Origin: Oscillospiraceae bacterium
GTDB lineage: Bacteria; Bacillota; Clostridia; Oscillospirales; Acutalibacteraceae
Direction: 5' to 3'
Assembly: GCA_015066095.1 (NCBI GenBank)
Contig: SVPC01000012.1
Span: 1-47,361 of the forward strand
Length of the DNA: 47,361 bases
In this document: positions 24,572-32,882 of the stretch, in pieces
How positions within the stretch are numbered: position 1 is the first letter of the stretch
How the letters are laid out: every line of letters begins with the position of its first letter
Position numbers and translations under genes: made by a program
The notes under the pieces: model-generated
The model's database searches: none
Told to the model about the DNA's origin: nothing
What the model saw: the letters and a program-made list of their open reading frames with translations, nothing else

Positions 24572-26839
24572 TTGACTACCAACACCGCAAAAGAACAGTT
24601 ATTGGAAATTGCTTCACGTATTAAGGAGTTGCGCGAAATTATGGGTTGGACTACTGCCGAAATGGCACAAAAAACCCAAGTAAGCGAAGAACAGTATATT
24701 ATATTCGAAAGTGCAAATGCAGATATTCCCTTTTCCTTTATTCATAAGTGTGCTTTGGCTTTTGATGTAGAACTTACCGAACTTTTGGAAGGTAGAACTG
24801 CAAAACTTTCTACCTATACTGTAACACGCAAGGGTAAGGGTCAGAAAACCGCTAAAGAAGACGGTATCGACATTACAAACTTAGCGCCTAAATTCCGCGA
24901 TAAAATAGCTGAGCCGTATTTTGTAAGATACGAATATTCTGCCGCTCAGCAAAATAAACCTATTCATCTTTCAACCCACTCAGGACAGGAGTTTGACTTT
25001 ATTTTAAGCGGCTCTTTGAAGGTACAAATCGGTGACCATACTGAAATTTTACACGAAGGTGACAGTATTTATTACAACTCGTCAATACCCCACGGTATGA
25101 TAGCGGTCGATGGCGGAGAATGTGTGTTCTGTGCGGTGGTTTTACCGGGTGAAGAAGTTAAGGAAGAAAGCGTTAGACGTAGCATTGCTTCGGCTAAAAC
25201 AAGCGAAAAACTTGTTTGCGAAAAGTTTGTTGAAACCGAAGAAGATGAAAGCGGCGCATTACAGAATATCAGTTTCAAAAATACCGATGTTTTTAACTTC
25301 GGTTTTGATGTAGTAGACGGTATTGCTGATAAATATCCCGAAAAACTTGCTATGCTTCACGTGGATAAAAACAAGGTAGAACGTCGCTTTACTTTTAAGG
25401 ATATCAAACGCGCGTCTAACCAATGCGCTAACTATTTTACATCGCTTGGTATCAAGCGTGGCGACAAAGTAATGCTGGTGCTTAAACGCCATTATCAGTT
25501 CTGGTTTAGTATGATAGCGCTTCATAAAATCGGTGCGGTGGCAATTCCTGCTACAAACCAACTTAAAGACCACGATTTTGAGTATAGATATAAGGCAGCG
25601 GGCGTTAGCGCTATAATCTGTACTGCCGACGGTGATACTGCCGAAATTGCAGAGCGCGCAGCCAAAAATTGCGAAGGTGTTAAAAATCTTATAATGGTTG
25701 GCGGCAAACGCGACGGTTGGCACGATTTTGATAGCGAATATAAATTGTTTAGCGGTAAGTATGACCGACCCCAAAATGCTTCCGCAGGTGACGAAACTGC
25801 GCTTATGTTCTTCACCTCGGGTACAACAGGTAACCCCAAAATGGCAGCTCACAAGCATACTTATGCTTTGGGTCATTTTGTAACCGCTAAATATTGGCAT
25901 TGTTGTGAGCGTGATGGTTTGCATCTTACCATTTCTGATACAGGTTGGGGCAAATCGCTTTGGGGTAAACTTTACGGCCAGTGGCTTTGCGAGGGTGCAG
26001 TTTTTGTTTACGATTTTGATAAATTCGATGCCGACGATATTTTGCCAATGTTTGCAAAATACAACATCACCACTTTCTGCGCACCGCCTACAATGCTTCG
26101 TATGCTCGTAAAGGGCGATTTATCCAAGTATGATTTATCTTCTATTCACCATATGACTACCGCAGGCGAGGCCTTAAATCCTGAAGTTTATCGCCAATTT
26201 GAAGAAGCTACAGGTCTTCAAATAATGGAGGGCTTTGGTCAGACTGAAACCACACTTACTATCGCAAATCTTTGTGGCACAACACCGAAAATCGGTGCTA
26301 TGGGTAAGGCTTCTCCACAGTATGATGTTGATATCGTTGACCTTGACGGCAACCCTGTGGCAGATGGTGAGGTTGGCGAAATTGTTATAAGAACAAGCGA
26401 AAATGTACCTTGCGGACTTTATAAAGAATATTATCTCGATGATGAGAAAACCAAAGAGGCTTGGTACGACGGTATGTACCACACAGGCGATACTGCTTGG
26501 CGTGATGAAGACGGCTATTTCTGGTATGTCAGTCGTATCGACGATGTTATTAAGTCTTCGGGTTACCGCATCGGACCGTTTGAAATTGAGAGCGTTATTA
26601 TGGAACTTCCCTATGTATTGGAATGTGGTGTTTCTGCCGCTCCCGATGAGGTTCGCGGTCAGGTTGTAAAGGCAAGTATTGTGCTGACAAAAGGCACCGA
26701 GGGCACTGAAGAACTTAAAAAAGAAATTCAGAATTATGTTAAAACTCACACTGCGCCCTATAAGTATCCGCGTGTAATTGTTTTCCACGATGAATTACCA
26801 AAAACTATAAGTGGAAAAATTCAACGTAATAAATTATAA
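24572..26839 (+). CDS. HTH-cupin-acyl-CoA synthetase fusion, paralogue 1
   Basis: A 755-residue three-domain protein. Residues 6-68 are an XRE-type helix-turn-helix, though its recognition helix (VSEEQYIIFES) is acidic, so DNA binding is doubtful. Residues 110-200 are a cupin (THSGQEFDFILSG, GDSIYYNSSIPHGM). Residues 225-755 are an AMP-forming acyl-CoA synthetase: TSGTTGNPKMA loop, GFGQTETT, YHTGDTAWRDEDGYFW, and catalytic Lys in SGKIQRNKL. Context suggests activation of a branched short-chain acid such as 2-methylbutyrate. The TTG start at 24572 is set by AAAGGGAG eight bases upstream. Its T-box implies induction by amino acid shortage. Closest relative is the next gene. Confidence 0.88.
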   Translation: MTTNTAKEQLLEIASRIKELREIMGWTTAEMAQKTQVSEEQYIIFESANADIPFSFIHKCALAFDVELTELLEGRTAKLSTYTVTRKGKGQKTAKEDGIDITNLAPKFRDKIAEPYFVRYEYSAAQQNKPIHLSTHSGQEFDFILSGSLKVQIGDHTEILHEGDSIYYNSSIPHGMIAVDGGECVFCAVVLPGEEVKEESVRRSIASAKTSEKLVCEKFVETEEDESGALQNISFKNTDVFNFGFDVVDGIADKYPEKLAMLHVDKNKVERRFTFKDIKRASNQCANYFTSLGIKRGDKVMLVLKRHYQFWFSMIALHKIGAVAIPATNQLKDHDFEYRYKAAGVSAIICTADGDTAEIAERAAKNCEGVKNLIMVGGKRDGWHDFDSEYKLFSGKYDRPQNASAGDETALMFFTSGTTGNPKMAAHKHTYALGHFVTAKYWHCCERDGLHLTISDTGWGKSLWGKLYGQWLCEGAVFVYDFDKFDADDILPMFAKYNITTFCAPPTMLRMLVKGDLSKYDLSSIHHMTTAGEALNPEVYRQFEEATGLQIMEGFGQTETTLTIANLCGTTPKIGAMGKASPQYDVDIVDLDGNPVADGEVGEIVIRTSENVPCGLYKEYYLDDEKTKEAWYDGMYHTGDTAWRDEDGYFWYVSRIDDVIKSSGYRIGPFEIESVIMELPYVLECGVSAAPDEVRGQVVKASIVLTKGTEGTEELKKEIQNYVKTHTAPYKYPRVIVFHDELPKTISGKIQRNKL

Positions 26840-26856
26840 TATATATAATAAATATA

Positions 26857-26885
26857 TTGACAATTTACCATTGTTGTGATATACT
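26857..26885 (+). promoter_or_regulatory. Promoter of the second T-box unit
   Basis: TTGACA (26857-26862), 17-base spacer and TATACT (26880-26885) preceded by TGA. The 17 bases after the paralogue 1 stop lead straight into it. Confidence 0.85.
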
Positions 26886-26894
26886 AAACGGGTT

Positions 26895-27158
26895 AAAAGC
26901 GTTGACGAAGAGTGCACAATTTTTCGTATATCAGAGAAATGACGGTCGGTGCGAGTCATTTATACGGGTTTTGTGTTGTAACTTCTGAGCTGAGGGGAAG
27001 AACGCGAAAGTCAGTAGAACCCCTTCGTGATTGCTGCGTAAAGGCATAGGAATTGTTAGATTCCAAGAGTGGCGGTCAGCACCGCAATTTGAGTGGTACC
27101 GCGGGTATAGATTAAGTTCAATGCTCGTCTCAAAGTCATAACTTTGGGACGGGTTTTG
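26895..27158 (+). promoter_or_regulatory. T-box riboswitch 2, predicted specifier GUA (Val)
   Basis: A second tRNA-sensing leader. Stem I: GAAG and CTTC at the base, GCACAA/TTGTGT, CGTATA/TATACG and ATGAC/GTCAT above. T-box GAGTGGTACCGCGG at 27091-27104; antiterminator TTTGAG (27088-27093) with CTCAAA (27129-27134); terminator CGTCTCAAAG/CTTTGGGACG then TTTT. GCGGT/ACCGC before the T-box covaries with GCAGT/ACTGC in leader 1. A 48-base block (27026-27073) is identical to 24415-24462. Placing the specifier at the same offset as in leader 1 gives GUA, valine; TGT or TTG are other readings. UGGU again selects an A73 tRNA. Confidence 0.92.
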
Positions 27159-27210
27159 TTATTTCGTCCCACTAAACTCTATTTAAAAAAGAGGATGACG
27201 GAGGAAGAAA

Positions 27211-29505
27211 ATGGAACAGATGAAAGAACTTGATTTTAAAATCAAGGAAATAGCAGGTCGTATACGCGAATTGCGTGAAATTGAAAATTTAACAGTGGCC
27301 CAAATGGCTCAAAAAACCGGTGTAAGCGAACAAGAATATCTTGCTTGTGAAATGGGTGAAAGTGATTTACACTTTGCCTTTATTTACCGTTGTGCGAATG
27401 CATTCAATGTCGATGTTACCGATATTATCGAAGGTTACAGTCCTAAACTTAAGTCATTTACTGTAACACGTCGCGGTGAAGGTCAGCGTATTGAAAAGGC
27501 GCATGGTATGACCTATTACAATTTGGCATCCGCCTTTAAAAATAGAATTGCCGAGCCGCTTTATGTTAAAAGCGTTTACAGCGAAGAACTACAAAACAAA
27601 CCTATCGAGTGTACAACCCATTCAGGTCAGGAATGTGACCTTATAATTTCGGGTCACTTGAAGGTTCAAATTGGTAACCATACTGAAGTTTTGGGCCCTG
27701 GCGACAGTATTTATTTTGACTCTAATACACCTCATGGTATGATTGCTGTCGGCGGTGAAGATTGTACTTTCTATGCGATTGTTCTTAACCCAACGGGTGA
27801 GCCTATTCCCGAGCTTGAGCCTGATAAAAAGGTTGACAGCAAGGTATCTGCCCGTGTTCGCAAAGACCGAAAAGAGCGCATTTATAGTAATTACATAGAT
27901 ATCAAAGAAAACGAGAATGGTACACCAACTTCGATTACCTTCAAAAACACCGAAAAGTTTAACTTTGCATACGATTTGGTGGATGTATTGGCTGAAAAAG
28001 AGCCCCAAAAACTTGCTATGCTTCATATTTCCAAGGATGGTACAGAGCGCCGATTAACCTTTAAGGATATCAAAAAGGCTTCTAACCAATGTGCTAACTA
28101 CTTTAAGTCTTTGGGAATTAAAAAAGGCGATAGGGTAATGCTTGTGCTCAAACGTCATTATCAGTTCTGGTATTGTATGATGGCTCTTAATAAGTTGGGT
28201 GCTGTTGTTATCCCTGCTACAAATCAGTTGCAGGAGCACGATTTTGAGTATAGATTTAAGTCTGCAGGTGTTACCGCTATTGTTTGCACTGCGGACGGTG
28301 AAACCGCCGAGCAGGTAGATATAGCAGCCCAAAAGTGCGATTGTCTTAAACATAAATTGATTGTAAACGGCAAACGCGACGGTTGGCGTGATTTTGATGA
28401 GGAATATCCGCTTTATTCTACCCACTTTAAGCGTACTGAAGATTCACCTTGCGGTGATGACCTTATGCTTATGTACTTTACATCGGGTACAAGCGGTTAT
28501 CCCAAAATTGCAACACATACATACAAATACCCCTTAGGTCATTTCCATACTGCCAAGTATTGGCATGATGTTGACCCCGAAGGTTTACACTTTACTATAT
28601 CCGATACCGGTTGGGCAAAGGCTATGTGGGGTAAGCTTTACGGTCAATGGTTGTGTGAAGCCGCTATCTTTGTTTATGATTTTGACCGTTTTGACGCGGC
28701 TGAAATATTGCCAATGTTTGCAAAGCATCAGATTACTACTTTTTGTGCACCGCCCACAATGCTTCGTATGCTTATTAAACAGGATATTTCTAAATACGAT
28801 TTATCTTCGGTTAAGCATATGACCACAGCAGGTGAGGCTTTAAACCCCGAGGTTTACCGTCAGTTTGAAAAGATTACAGGTCTTCAGATTTTGGAAGGCT
28901 TCGGTCAGACCGAAAGTACGATGATTATCGGTAATATGACAGGGGAACCGCACAAAATCGGCTCTATGGGCAAACCCGCTCCAATTTATGATGTTCACAT
29001 TGTAGACCCCGATGGCAACGATGTTGACGCGGGTGAAACAGGCGAAATTGTTATTGATATAAGTCGCGGTCTTCCTTGCGGTCTTGCTATTGGTTACTAC
29101 GGTGACGAAGAGAAGACAAAAGAAAACTGGCACGACGGCTTCTATCATACAGGTGATACCGCTTGGTGCGATGAAGATGGCTTCTACTGGTATGTTGGCA
29201 GAATAGATGATGTTATCAAGTCTTCCGGCTACCGTATAGGACCATTTGAAATCGAAAGCGTTATTATGGAACTTCCATATGTACTCGAATGTGGTGTTTC
29301 TGCCGCTCCCGACGAGGTACGCGGTCAGGTAGTAAAAGCAAGTATTGTACTTGTAAATGGCACCGAGCCGAGCGAAGAACTTAAAAAAGAAATTCAAACC
29401 TATGTTAAGGATAGAACCGCACCTTACAAGTATCCGCGAATTGTAGAATTCCGCGAAAGCTTACCTAAAACTACAAGCGGTAAAATCCAGAGAAATAAAT
29501 TATGA
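27211..29505 (+). CDS. HTH-cupin-acyl-CoA synthetase fusion, paralogue 2
   Basis: A 764-residue paralogue of the preceding fusion with the same order: helix-turn-helix (about 12-72), cupin (about 115-205, TTHSGQECDLIISG), AMP-forming acyl-CoA synthetase (about 230-764; TSGTSGYPKIA, GFGQTEST, YHTGDTAW, SGKIQRNKL). Both proteins are almost identical over the stretch from IDDVIKSSGYRIGPFEIE to the C-terminal third, while the linkers and cupin differ, as expected after tandem duplication and change of specificity. Predicted to make isobutyryl-CoA or a similar branched acyl-CoA. GGAGG precedes the ATG. Its stop overlaps the next start by four bases (ATGA), so it is tightly coupled to the downstream genes. 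Confidence 0.88.
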   Translation: MEQMKELDFKIKEIAGRIRELREIENLTVAQMAQKTGVSEQEYLACEMGESDLHFAFIYRCANAFNVDVTDIIEGYSPKLKSFTVTRRGEGQRIEKAHGMTYYNLASAFKNRIAEPLYVKSVYSEELQNKPIECTTHSGQECDLIISGHLKVQIGNHTEVLGPGDSIYFDSNTPHGMIAVGGEDCTFYAIVLNPTGEPIPELEPDKKVDSKVSARVRKDRKERIYSNYIDIKENENGTPTSITFKNTEKFNFAYDLVDVLAEKEPQKLAMLHISKDGTERRLTFKDIKKASNQCANYFKSLGIKKGDRVMLVLKRHYQFWYCMMALNKLGAVVIPATNQLQEHDFEYRFKSAGVTAIVCTADGETAEQVDIAAQKCDCLKHKLIVNGKRDGWRDFDEEYPLYSTHFKRTEDSPCGDDLMLMYFTSGTSGYPKIATHTYKYPLGHFHTAKYWHDVDPEGLHFTISDTGWAKAMWGKLYGQWLCEAAIFVYDFDRFDAAEILPMFAKHQITTFCAPPTMLRMLIKQDISKYDLSSVKHMTTAGEALNPEVYRQFEKITGLQILEGFGQTESTMIIGNMTGEPHKIGSMGKPAPIYDVHIVDPDGNDVDAGETGEIVIDISRGLPCGLAIGYYGDEEKTKENWHDGFYHTGDTAWCDEDGFYWYVGRIDDVIKSSGYRIGPFEIESVIMELPYVLECGVSAAPDEVRGQVVKASIVLVNGTEPSEELKKEIQTYVKDRTAPYKYPRIVEFRESLPKTTSGKIQRNKL

Positions 29506-30164
29506 TTTATAAAAGAGTAACCCTTTTGTGCGGTCATTATGGCAGCGGTAAAACCAATGTTGCCGTTAATATGGCATATGACCTTAAAAGTCAGTACGCG
29601 GATGTGGTTATAGCCGATTTAGATATCGTAAACCCTTATTTTCGTACAAAAGACAGTAAGGATGACCTTGAACAAAGAGGTATAACCCTTATTTCGTCAG
29701 AGTATGCAGGTACTAATGTCGATATCCCTGCAATGCCGCAACAAATGTATATGATAACCGATAATAAGAATTTACACGCGGTAATAGATGTGGGCGGTGA
29801 TGACCGCGGTGCTTTGGCACTTGGCAGAATTGCCCCTGCTATAATGGAAGAAAATGATTACGAAATGCTTTTTGTAATTAACTGCTTCCGTCCGCTAACG
29901 AGAGATGCCGAGTCTACACTCGAAGTGATGCGTGAGATAGAGGACGCGTGTAAAATTAAATTCACTGCTATAGTGAATAATTCTAATTTAGGTAATGAAA
30001 CAAAAATGGAGGATGTTTTGAATTCTCTGCCTTACGCCGATGAGGTTTCCCGTCTTACCGGACTTCCTGTAAAGTGTACCTGCATATACAGTGCGCTTTA
30101 TGAAGAGGCAAAGGAGAAAATTGAAAACTTATTCCCCCTGAATTTACAAAGAAAAATCAATTAA
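29502..30164 (+). CDS. P-loop ATPase of the MinD/CobQ type, operon-associated
   Basis: A 220-residue SIMIBI-class NTPase. Walker A is HYGSGKTN, followed by VIADLDIVNPYF and DVGGDDRG, which resemble the switch and Walker B parts of ArsA/MinD/CobB-like proteins. I recognise no named family. Translationally coupled to the synthetase before it and 13 bases from the ferredoxin after it, so it probably serves this pathway, for example in metal or cluster loading of the oxidoreductase or control of the synthetase. That role is a guess. Confidence 0.75.
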   Translation: MIYKRVTLLCGHYGSGKTNVAVNMAYDLKSQYADVVIADLDIVNPYFRTKDSKDDLEQRGITLISSEYAGTNVDIPAMPQQMYMITDNKNLHAVIDVGGDDRGALALGRIAPAIMEENDYEMLFVINCFRPLTRDAESTLEVMREIEDACKIKFTAIVNNSNLGNETKMEDVLNSLPYADEVSRLTGLPVKCTCIYSALYEEAKEKIENLFPLNLQRKIN

Positions 30165-30177
30165 AGGAGTGTTTTAT

Positions 30178-30384
30178 ATGGCTAAATTAACCTTTAAAAC
30201 AGATAAATGTAAGGGCTGTGGCCTTTGTGTAGATGTTTGCCCTAAAAAAGTTTTGATTTTAAGTCCCGATAAAATCAACGCAAAGGGTCACCACCCCGTA
30301 GAAGCAGCAAACGAAGCCGACTGTATTGGATGTGCATTTTGCGCTACTATGTGTCCGGACTGTATTATTACTGTAGAAAGGTAA
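30178..30384 (+). CDS. 2[4Fe-4S] ferredoxin subunit of the 2-oxoacid oxidoreductase
   Basis: A 68-residue iron-sulfur protein with two four-cysteine motifs, CKGCGLCVDVCP and CIGCAFCATMCP, each able to ligate a [4Fe-4S] cluster. In four-subunit 2-oxoacid:ferredoxin oxidoreductases this is the delta subunit that carries electrons between the TPP centre and free ferredoxin. The ATG at 30178 follows AAAGGAGTG; an in-frame TTG at 30169 is ignored. A structured 143-base gap separates it from vorB. Confidence 0.92.
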   Translation: MAKLTFKTDKCKGCGLCVDVCPKKVLILSPDKINAKGHHPVEAANEADCIGCAFCATMCPDCIITVER

Positions 30385-30488
30385 AGGTTTAGTAAAATTG
30401 CCCGCAGCACCGCTTTTGTTCGGGGCAGTACTCGAGGTACGGTACCACTCACTGCAAACGGCACTGTGAACAATTTTCTTTAAACCTT
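30384..30488 (+). promoter_or_regulatory. Structured intergenic RNA element, class unknown
   Basis: AAGGTTTA (30384-30391) pairs with TAAACCTT (30481-30488), and AAAATTG (30394-30400) with CAATTTT (30471-30477). Inside this long closing helix lie TGCCC/GGGCA (30399-30403 with 30423-30427) and CAGT/ACTG around GGTAC/GTACC (about 30426-30454). There is no T run, so it is not a simple terminator. It might set the ratio of ferredoxin to the large subunits by mRNA processing or stability. Confidence 0.4.
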
Positions 30489-30527
30489 ATTTGTGTTTTT
30501 CAACATAGAAAGGAATGATTTTTTAAA

Positions 30528-31589
30528 ATGGCAGATAAAGTTTTAATGAAAGGTAACGAAGCTATTGCCGAAGCCGCTATTCAAGCAGGCTGCCGTCATT
30601 ACTTTGGTTATCCTATTACTCCCCAAACTGAAATTGCCGCTTATATGGCAAAAAGAATGCCCAAAATCGGCGGATGCTTTTTACAGGCCGAAAGCGAAGT
30701 TGCCGCTATAAATATGGTTTATGGTGTGGCTTCTACAGGCTATCGCGTAATGACTTCTTCTTCAAGCCCCGGTATATCCTTAAAGAGTGAAGGTCTTTCT
30801 TACCTTGCAGGTGCAGATTTACCGGCACTTGTTATAAACGTACAACGCGGCGGTCCGGGTCTTGGCGGTATTCAACCCTCACAGTCTGACTATTATCAGG
30901 CCACAAAAGCAGGTGGTCACGGTGACTTTAGAATGCTCGTTTTAGCGCCTGCATCTGTACAGGAAATGGCAGACCTTACTGTTAAAGGCTTTGACCTTGC
31001 TGATAAATACCGTATGACTTCTATGATTTTGGCAGACGGTACTATGGGTCAGATGATGGAACCCGTATCTTTGGATTACGAGGCTTCAAAGCCTGTAGAA
31101 AAGCCTTGGGCTACCACAGGTACCAAGATGGAAAGAGAGCATAACATTGTAAACTCACTTTTCTTGCAACCTGATGAACTTGAAAAATCTAATAACGAAC
31201 GTTTTGAGCGTTATAAGTACATAGAAGAAAACGAAGCAATGTATGAAGAATATATGATGGATGATGCTGAGATTTGCATCACCGCTTTTGGTATTGCTTC
31301 TCGTGTTGCTAAAAATGCTATTGTGGAAGCCCGTAAAAAGGGTATAAAGGTTGGTATGATTAGACCTATCACCTTGTGGCCTTTCCCCAACAAGCCTTTT
31401 GAAAAGACTATCGGCAAGATTAAGACCTATATCTCGGTTGAGCTTTCAATGGGTCAGATGATTGACGATGTTAAACTCGCAACAAAGTGCAACGGCGAAT
31501 ATGTACTTTGCAATCGTGTTGGCGGTATGATTCCGTCACCCGAAGAGGTACTTGCCGCAATAGAAAAAGCAAACGGAGGTAACAAATAA
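30528..31589 (+). CDS. vorB: Branched-chain 2-oxoacid:ferredoxin oxidoreductase, alpha subunit VorB
   Basis: The 353-residue alpha subunit, with pyrimidine-binding domain and C-terminal transketolase-like domain, of a CoA- and ferredoxin-dependent 2-oxoacid oxidoreductase. Typical stretches are GCRHYFGYPITPQTEIAAYM, ESEVAAINMVYG, SSSPGISLKSEG and RGGPGLGGIQPSQSD. Most similar in pattern to VorB (2-oxoisovalerate type), though 2-oxoglutarate enzymes are close relatives. The reaction is reversible; reductive carboxylation of an acyl-CoA gives the 2-oxoacid. Its TAATG stop/start overlap couples it to vorA. Confidence 0.9.
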   Translation: MADKVLMKGNEAIAEAAIQAGCRHYFGYPITPQTEIAAYMAKRMPKIGGCFLQAESEVAAINMVYGVASTGYRVMTSSSSPGISLKSEGLSYLAGADLPALVINVQRGGPGLGGIQPSQSDYYQATKAGGHGDFRMLVLAPASVQEMADLTVKGFDLADKYRMTSMILADGTMGQMMEPVSLDYEASKPVEKPWATTGTKMEREHNIVNSLFLQPDELEKSNNERFERYKYIEENEAMYEEYMMDDAEICITAFGIASRVAKNAIVEARKKGIKVGMIRPITLWPFPNKPFEKTIGKIKTYISVELSMGQMIDDVKLATKCNGEYVLCNRVGGMIPSPEEVLAAIEKANGGNK

Positions 31590-32338
31590 TGGTAGTTTTT
31601 GAAAAACCACACGCATTATCAGATGCACCGCTTCATTACTGCCCCGGTTGTACTCACGGTATAGTTCACCGTCTTGTTGCCGAGGTTATGGACGAATTGG
31701 GTATAGAAGGCAAAACCGTTGGTATAGCACCTGTTGGTTGCTCGGTTATGGCTTATAATTATTTTAATTGTGATATGATAGAAGCAGCTCACGGCAGAGC
31801 ACCCGCTGTTGCTACAGGCGTTAAACGCGCGCTCCCCGAAAATGTAGTATTTACATATCAGGGTGACGGTGACTTGGCTTCTATCGGTATGGCTGAAACT
31901 GTACACGCAGCTGCAAGAAATGAAAATATCACAATTATCTTTATCAACAACGCAATTTATGGTATGACAGGCGGTCAGATGGCTCCTACATCTTTACCCG
32001 GTCAGGTAACTCAAACCTCTCCTTATGGACGCGACACTGACCATTGCGGTTTCCCGATTAAGGTTTGCGAAATGCTTTCCGAGATTGAGGGTGCGGAGTA
32101 TTTAGAACGCGTTGCCGTTAACAATGTAAAGAATGTTAAGAACGCTAAAAAGGCTATCAAAAAGGCTTTCCAAAACCAGATTGACGGCAAAGGCTTCTCT
32201 TTGGTAGAAGTTATTTCAAGTTGTCCTACAAACTGGGGTCTTACACCTCAAAAAGCACTTGAATGGATAGACGAAAAAATGATTCCTTATTATCCTTTGG
32301 GTGTTTATAAGGACCGTAGCGCAAAGGAGGCAGAATAA
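31589..32338 (+). CDS. vorA: 2-Oxoacid:ferredoxin oxidoreductase, beta (TPP-binding) subunit
   Basis: The 249-residue thiamine-diphosphate-binding subunit. It begins with the family's HYCPGCTHGIVHRL and holds the TPP motif GDGDLASIG running to NNAIYGMTGGQ. It carries out the carbon-carbon chemistry together with the alpha subunit. One-base overlaps with both neighbours show strict translational coupling. Confidence 0.92.
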   Translation: MVVFEKPHALSDAPLHYCPGCTHGIVHRLVAEVMDELGIEGKTVGIAPVGCSVMAYNYFNCDMIEAAHGRAPAVATGVKRALPENVVFTYQGDGDLASIGMAETVHAAARNENITIIFINNAIYGMTGGQMAPTSLPGQVTQTSPYGRDTDHCGFPIKVCEMLSEIEGAEYLERVAVNNVKNVKNAKKAIKKAFQNQIDGKGFSLVEVISSCPTNWGLTPQKALEWIDEKMIPYYPLGVYKDRSAKEAE

Positions 32339-32871
32339 TGGCTACTACACAGTATTTATTTGCAGGCTTCGGCGGTCAGGGTATACTCTTCTCGGGTAAA
32401 TTTTTGGCTTATAAAGGTCTTACTGAAGATAAACAGGTTAGTTGGCTTCCGTCATACGGCCCCGAAATGCGCGGCGGTACAGCAAGTTGCAGTGTTATTT
32501 TAAGTGACAGCCCCGTAGGTTCTCCCATCGTTTCTAAACCCGATGTTTTGGTTGCTATGAATCTTCCGTCACTTGATAAATATGAAGATTCGGTTGTATC
32601 AGGCGGTACAATTTTTGTAGACTCGGCTCTTATCGAGCGTAAAGTAAAGCGCGATGATGTTACCGTTCATTATATCCCTGCAACCAAACTTGCAAGTGAT
32701 AACGGTATGCCTACTTTGGCTAATATGATTATTGTTGGCAAAATCCTTAAAGAACTTGGCGGTTATAATGAAGAAACTGTTAATGCCGCACTCTCAAAGG
32801 TTATTTCTGCTAAACGTGCTGATATGCTTGAAATCAACAAAAAAGCAATGAGTATCGGTGCTAATAATTAG
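32338..32871 (+). CDS. vorC: 2-Oxoacid:ferredoxin oxidoreductase, gamma subunit
   Basis: The 177-residue gamma subunit, opening with [17 protein letters not shown] and continuing with [17 protein letters not shown], both standard for this subunit, which contributes to CoA and inter-subunit binding. It completes the four-subunit enzyme with the ferredoxin, vorB and vorA. Confidence 0.92.
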   Translation: MATTQYLFAGFGGQGILFSGKFLAYKGLTEDKQVSWLPSYGPEMRGGTASCSVILSDSPVGSPIVSKPDVLVAMNLPSLDKYEDSVVSGGTIFVDSALIERKVKRDDVTVHYIPATKLASDNGMPTLANMIIVGKILKELGGYNEETVNAALSKVISAKRADMLEINKKAMSIGANN

Positions 32872-32882
32872 GAGATGTTATT

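Noticed and set aside
25259-25924. Long antisense frame of 221 codons inside the first synthetase
   Set aside because: Similar antisense frames occur at the same places in the second paralogue, as expected from codon bias of a conserved protein; no ribosome site or promoter.
24415-27073. The 48-base identical block as mobile repeat
   Set aside because: Both copies sit at the same place in the two T-box leaders, so duplication of the leader explains it.
30385-30527. Third T-box or a terminator between ferredoxin and vorB
   Set aside because: No GGUACCGCG-type T-box sequence and no T run; listed instead as an unassigned structured element.
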